A DNA stretch of 9,565 nucleotides from a bacterium (GTDB taxonomy: Bacteria; Planctomycetota; JACOTG01; JAUIME01). The translations under genes were made by a program, and so were the position numbers. Where the stretch lies: contig JAUIME010000143.1 in NCBI GenBank assembly GCA_030433195.1, positions 1 through 9,565 on the forward strand, in the 5' to 3' direction. The first letter of the stretch is position 1. Each line of letters opens with the position of its first letter. Below, piece by piece: positions 5,976 through 9,565 of the stretch. The notes under the pieces were generated by a model. That model was not told where the DNA came from. It worked only from the letters and a program-made list of their open reading frames with translations, and did not search any database.

Positions 5976-6635
5976 ATGAGCCCCCCCGATCCCCGCCCCC
6001 GCGCGGACGACGTCGCCCCTGCCGAGGGCGCGCGTCCTCTCGTCGTCGTCGGCATCCTGGGCGGCATCGGGAGCGGCAAGAGCGCCGTCGCTCGGGCCCT
6101 CGGCGAGCTCGGCGCCGTGGTGTTCGACGCCGACCGCATCGCGCACGAGGCCCTCGGCCGAGATGCCGTCCGCCAAGCGATCGTCGCACGGTTCGGCGAC
6201 ACGGTCCTCGGCGACGACGGCCAGGTCGACCGCCGCGCGCTCGGCGCCATCGTGTTCCGCGATCGCGCCGCGCTGCACGACCTCGAAGCGATCCTGCATC
6301 CGGTCGTACGAGACGAGATCGAAGCGGGGCTCGCCCGCGCACGGCGCGACCCCGATCGTCGCCTCGCCGTGATCGACGCTCCGTTGCTCCTCGAGGCCGG
6401 TCTCGACGCGCTCTGCGACCACCTCGTTTTCGTCGAGGTCGACGAAACGACCCGTCTCGAACGAATCAAGCACAATCGCGATTGGGACTTAGACGAGCTG
6501 CGCAGGCGGGAAAGTTTTCAGAAAAACCTCAACGAAAAAAGACGTCGAGCCGATACCATGATGGACAACAACTCCTCGGCATCTACGCTGAAAGCCCGGG
6601 TCCGAGACGTTTGGCAACGGCTCGCGGCGCCCTGA
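5976..6635 (+). CDS. coaE: Dephospho-CoA kinase
   Basis: This enzyme phosphorylates the 3'-hydroxyl of dephospho-CoA with ATP, the last step of coenzyme A synthesis, in the cytoplasm. The 219-residue length is normal for the family. The ATP-binding loop GILGGIGSGKS (26-36) is near-canonical. DADRIAHEAL (51-60), LHPVVRDEI (107-115) and VIDAPLLLEAGL (132-143) mark the CoA-binding and core regions. The lid ends with RRRESFQKNLNEKRRRAD (176-193), keeping the usual glutamine, and DNNSSAS resembles the DNSGS end of the family. The start at 5976 has GAGG nine bases upstream; an earlier in-frame ATG at 5862 would add a 38-residue tail of low-complexity sequence. The stretch 6460-6560 is noticeably richer in A than its surroundings but remains in frame. 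It sits directly upstream of rho, an arrangement I associate with planctomycetes. Confidence 0.95.
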   Translation: MSPPDPRPRADDVAPAEGARPLVVVGILGGIGSGKSAVARALGELGAVVFDADRIAHEALGRDAVRQAIVARFGDTVLGDDGQVDRRALGAIVFRDRAALHDLEAILHPVVRDEIEAGLARARRDPDRRLAVIDAPLLLEAGLDALCDHLVFVEVDETTRLERIKHNRDWDLDELRRRESFQKNLNEKRRRADTMMDNNSSASTLKARVRDVWQRLAAP

Positions 6636-6906
6636 CGATCGGGTCGTTGTCCTGATTCGGCACCCGGAAATCCCATCCGGTAGCTCACCCTCAACGCGAA
6701 GAACCCACGCCAACCTCCGCGATCCTCGCGGCTTCGAGTATCGCGGACGGCGATCCTACGATTTCGATCTTCAAACTCTCTCGTGAGAATAAGGACGAGA
6801 CCTATCCCTGCCATTCTCGTGGCACCTGATCCCCTGTCCGGGATTCGGGCGCGGTCACGGAGAGCATCCTGCCTAGCCTAGCCGAGTCGAAGATGGAGAC
6901 ACCGCG
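6636..6906 (+). promoter_or_regulatory. coaE-rho intergenic region and rho leader
   Basis: This 271-base region has no supported gene. Two small hairpins lie side by side: CCGCG-ATCCT-CGCGG (6717-6731) and ATCGC-GGACG-GCGAT (6740-6754). A -10-like TACGAT follows at 6757-6762, with only a weak -35 (TTCGAG, 6733-6738). If used, it leaves a leader of about 138 nt. The rho ATG is preceded by GGAG in ATGGAGACACCGCG. Long rho leaders are known in other bacteria to allow Rho-dependent self-attenuation, which is possible here but not shown. Confidence 0.35.
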
Positions 6907-8325
<1,419 letters not shown>

Positions 8326-8347
8326 GCACGACGGAGCGCGCGAACCG

Positions 8348-8908
8348 CTAGCCGCGTAGCTCGGCGTACCGATCGAGCACGCGCGCGACGTAGGTCCGCG
8401 TCTCTTTGTACGCGACCTCTTCGAGCAACCGCGTCGGCGACAGAGCGGGATGGTCGCGTTTCCATTTCGACACGCGCGTCGGACCGGCATTGTAGGCCGC
8501 GAGCGCGAGCTCGATCGAGTCGTGACGCTCGACCAGCCATGCGAAGTACTCGATCCCGAGCCGAAGGTTGAGCTCCGGATCGCGCAGCATCGCGGCGTCG
8601 AGATTCCGCATCCCGAGGCGCGCCCCCACCTCGCGCGCGGTCGACGGCATGAGCTGCATGAGCCCGACGGCACCCTTGTGCGAAACGACCCCGCTCCGGC
8701 TGCTGCTCTCCGCGAACACCATCGCCTCGATCAGCATGGGATCGAGTCCCGCCTGCCGAGCGTATCGATCGATCCACGCGCTGTAACGCTGCGGTCGGTC
8801 GTGACGGGCTTCGATCCACGCGAGAATCGCGATCGTGAGTACGACGACGCCGCCGACGATCGCGACCTTGCCGCGCTGCTCGGTCCACAGCTCGCGATCG
8901 AAACGCAT
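8348..8908 (-). CDS. Membrane-anchored lytic transglycosylase (SLT domain, GH23)
   Basis: Lytic transglycosylases cleave the glycan strands of peptidoglycan, leaving 1,6-anhydro-muramyl ends, for wall turnover or to make room for envelope machines. The 186-residue protein has one membrane segment (about 14-31) that would anchor it with the catalytic part in the periplasm. The SLT domain then shows AES (66-68) with catalytic Glu67, GAVGLMQLMPSTA (79-91), NLRLGIEYFAWLV (114-126), AAYNAGP (137-143) and YKETRTYVARVLDRY (167-181), in canonical order. It is a minimal single-domain enzyme without the superhelical domain of Slt70. The ATG at 8908 overlaps the arfB stop as TGATG, which suggests translational coupling. 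A GTG at 8920 would extend it by four residues. It is convergent with rho. Confidence 0.93.
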   Translation of the reverse strand: MRFDRELWTEQRGKVAIVGGVVVLTIAILAWIEARHDRPQRYSAWIDRYARQAGLDPMLIEAMVFAESSSRSGVVSHKGAVGLMQLMPSTAREVGARLGMRNLDAAMLRDPELNLRLGIEYFAWLVERHDSIELALAAYNAGPTRVSKWKRDHPALSPTRLLEEVAYKETRTYVARVLDRYAELRG

Positions 8909-9354
8909 CAGTCGTCCCACTTCGGTCGGCGCTGTCTCTCGGACTTCCGCGCGCCCCGCCGCTTCTTTTCGTCGAGGCGTCGCTCTTTCGAAGCGCGAGT
9001 GGGCTTGGTGGCGATCCGCTTGCGTGGCCGGCGCAGCGCCCCGCTGACGAGTTCGCGAAACCGTTCGATGACGTCGTCGACGTTACGACTCTGCGTACGA
9101 TAGCGATCCGATGCGAGCCCGAGAATCCCGTCCGAGTTGATCCGGTTGCCGAGCTTGTCGCGAAGGCGTGCCTTCTGGCGATCGTCGAGCGCGGACGACT
9201 CGTCGACCGAGAACGACAACACCGCCTTCGTCTCGACCTTGTTCACGTTCTGGCCGCCCGGACCGCCGGAGCGCGCAAAGCTGATGTCGATCTCTCCGCG
9301 CGGGATGGTCGCCCCCACGACTCGGATGTCCGCGTCTCGTTTCGAATCGCTCAT
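8908..9354 (-). CDS. arfB: ArfB/YaeJ-type peptidyl-tRNA hydrolase
   Basis: This small release-factor-like protein rescues stalled ribosomes: its GGQ loop hydrolyses peptidyl-tRNA in the peptidyl-transferase centre while a basic C-terminal tail enters the empty mRNA channel. The 148 residues match the family (about 140). SFARSGGPGGQNVNKVETKA (25-44) contains the catalytic GGQ (33-35) and the conserved NVNKV. RYRTQSRN (84-91) is the family's S-x-R-S-Q-like segment. Residues 109-143 form the Lys/Arg-rich tail. There are no codon-recognition domains, which separates it from release factors 1 and 2. The ATG at 9354 has GAGAGG eight bases upstream. The stop overlaps the transglycosylase start (TGATG). 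No clear promoter was seen in the 9355-9480 region. Confidence 0.95.
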   Translation of the reverse strand: MSDSKRDADIRVVGATIPRGEIDISFARSGGPGGQNVNKVETKAVLSFSVDESSALDDRQKARLRDKLGNRINSDGILGLASDRYRTQSRNVDDVIERFRELVSGALRRPRKRIATKPTRASKERRLDEKKRRGARKSERQRRPKWDD

Positions 9355-9439
9355 CGGATCGGCCTCTCGCCGGCTCGTCTCGCGCGCGTTACCTGCACGT
9401 TGCCCATGTCCTAGGGGTTTCTGATTGTGTCGGCGCCGC

Positions 9440-9468
9440 TTGCCCTTCGCGCGGCGGTATCCTACGCT
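9440..9468 (+). promoter_or_regulatory. Candidate promoter for a gene leaving the right edge
   Basis: TTGCCC (9440-9445), a 17-base spacer and TACGCT (9463-9468) resemble a sigma70 promoter pointing rightwards, with 4 of 6 and 3 of 6 consensus matches. It would serve the open frame beginning near 9511. Confidence 0.35.
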
Positions 9469-9510
9469 CCCGTCTTTCCTGGAACCACGCGCCCGGCCGG
9501 TGCCAAGACC

Positions 9511-9565
9511 TTGACGGAAACCGACGTCCCGACCACCGACGACATCGAGCTCATCCGGATGGCCC
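9511..9565 (+). CDS. Possible N-terminus of an unidentified protein, partial
   Basis: A plus-strand frame is open to the window edge and reads MTETDVPTTDDIELIRMA if TTG at 9511 is the start. The same frame is open back to a GTG at 9427, but that would overlap the promoter candidate. No clear ribosome site precedes the TTG. The DDIELIRMA ending resembles the first helix of ECF-type sigma factors, where a DD-x-x-L-x-R-x-A pattern is common, but eighteen residues cannot establish this. The rest of the gene lies outside the window. Confidence 0.3.
   Translation, partial: MTETDVPTTDDIELIRMA

Noticed and set aside
6460..6560. A-rich stretch in coaE as a sign of insertion or transfer
   Set aside because: It encodes the conserved Lys/Asn-rich lid end of the enzyme in frame, so amino-acid content explains the shift.

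Overview
The window is high-GC bacterial DNA with compact, conventional gene organisation. It holds eight recognisable protein genes, one tRNA gene and a possible further gene start at the right edge. The genes suggest a member of the Planctomycetota or a near relative. coaE lies directly upstream of rho, TatC has an N-terminus and an enlarged first loop of a kind I associate with planctomycetes, and there is a membrane-anchored coiled-coil protein with a BRCT-like C-terminus. This assignment is an inference from gene content and remembered family features, not from a search.

Left part, all minus strand. At the left edge (1-462) is an exported thioredoxin-fold protein whose redox motif reads UGPC: an in-frame TGA (271-273) sits where thioredoxins have their first active-site cysteine. 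The frame stays open for all 90 further codons to the window edge. A 7-bp stem with a six-base loop lies 26 nt after the TGA, as expected for a bacterial SECIS element. This is almost certainly a selenoprotein and is the most interesting item here. Upstream of it are a tRNA-Gln(UUG) with encoded CCA, then argG and cinA joined by an ATGA overlap behind a strong TTGACA-N17-TACGAT promoter. The argG product has an intact C-terminal half but an unusual ATP-binding loop (TGSLATA in place of SGGLDTS). Next come tatC and, beyond a 14-bp perfect hairpin, the coiled-coil/BRCT gene.

Middle part. A 349-bp divergent intergenic region (5627-5975) separates the BRCT gene from coaE. It carries a minus-strand promoter candidate and several short palindromes. 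coaE (dephospho-CoA kinase) and rho (transcription terminator) follow on the plus strand, separated by a 271-bp rho leader.

Right part. Convergent to rho is a minus-strand pair, arfB (ribosome-rescue peptidyl-tRNA hydrolase) followed by a membrane-anchored lytic transglycosylase, coupled by a TGATG overlap. At the extreme right a plus-strand promoter-like sequence precedes an open frame that may be the start of another gene.

Functionally this is a housekeeping neighbourhood: arginine and coenzyme A synthesis, pyridine nucleotide salvage, protein export, transcription termination, ribosome rescue and cell-wall turnover. The selenoprotein needs SelA, SelB, SelC and SelD from elsewhere in the genome, and its exported location would place a selenol redox centre outside the cytoplasm. 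I saw no mobile elements, CRISPR arrays or rRNA.
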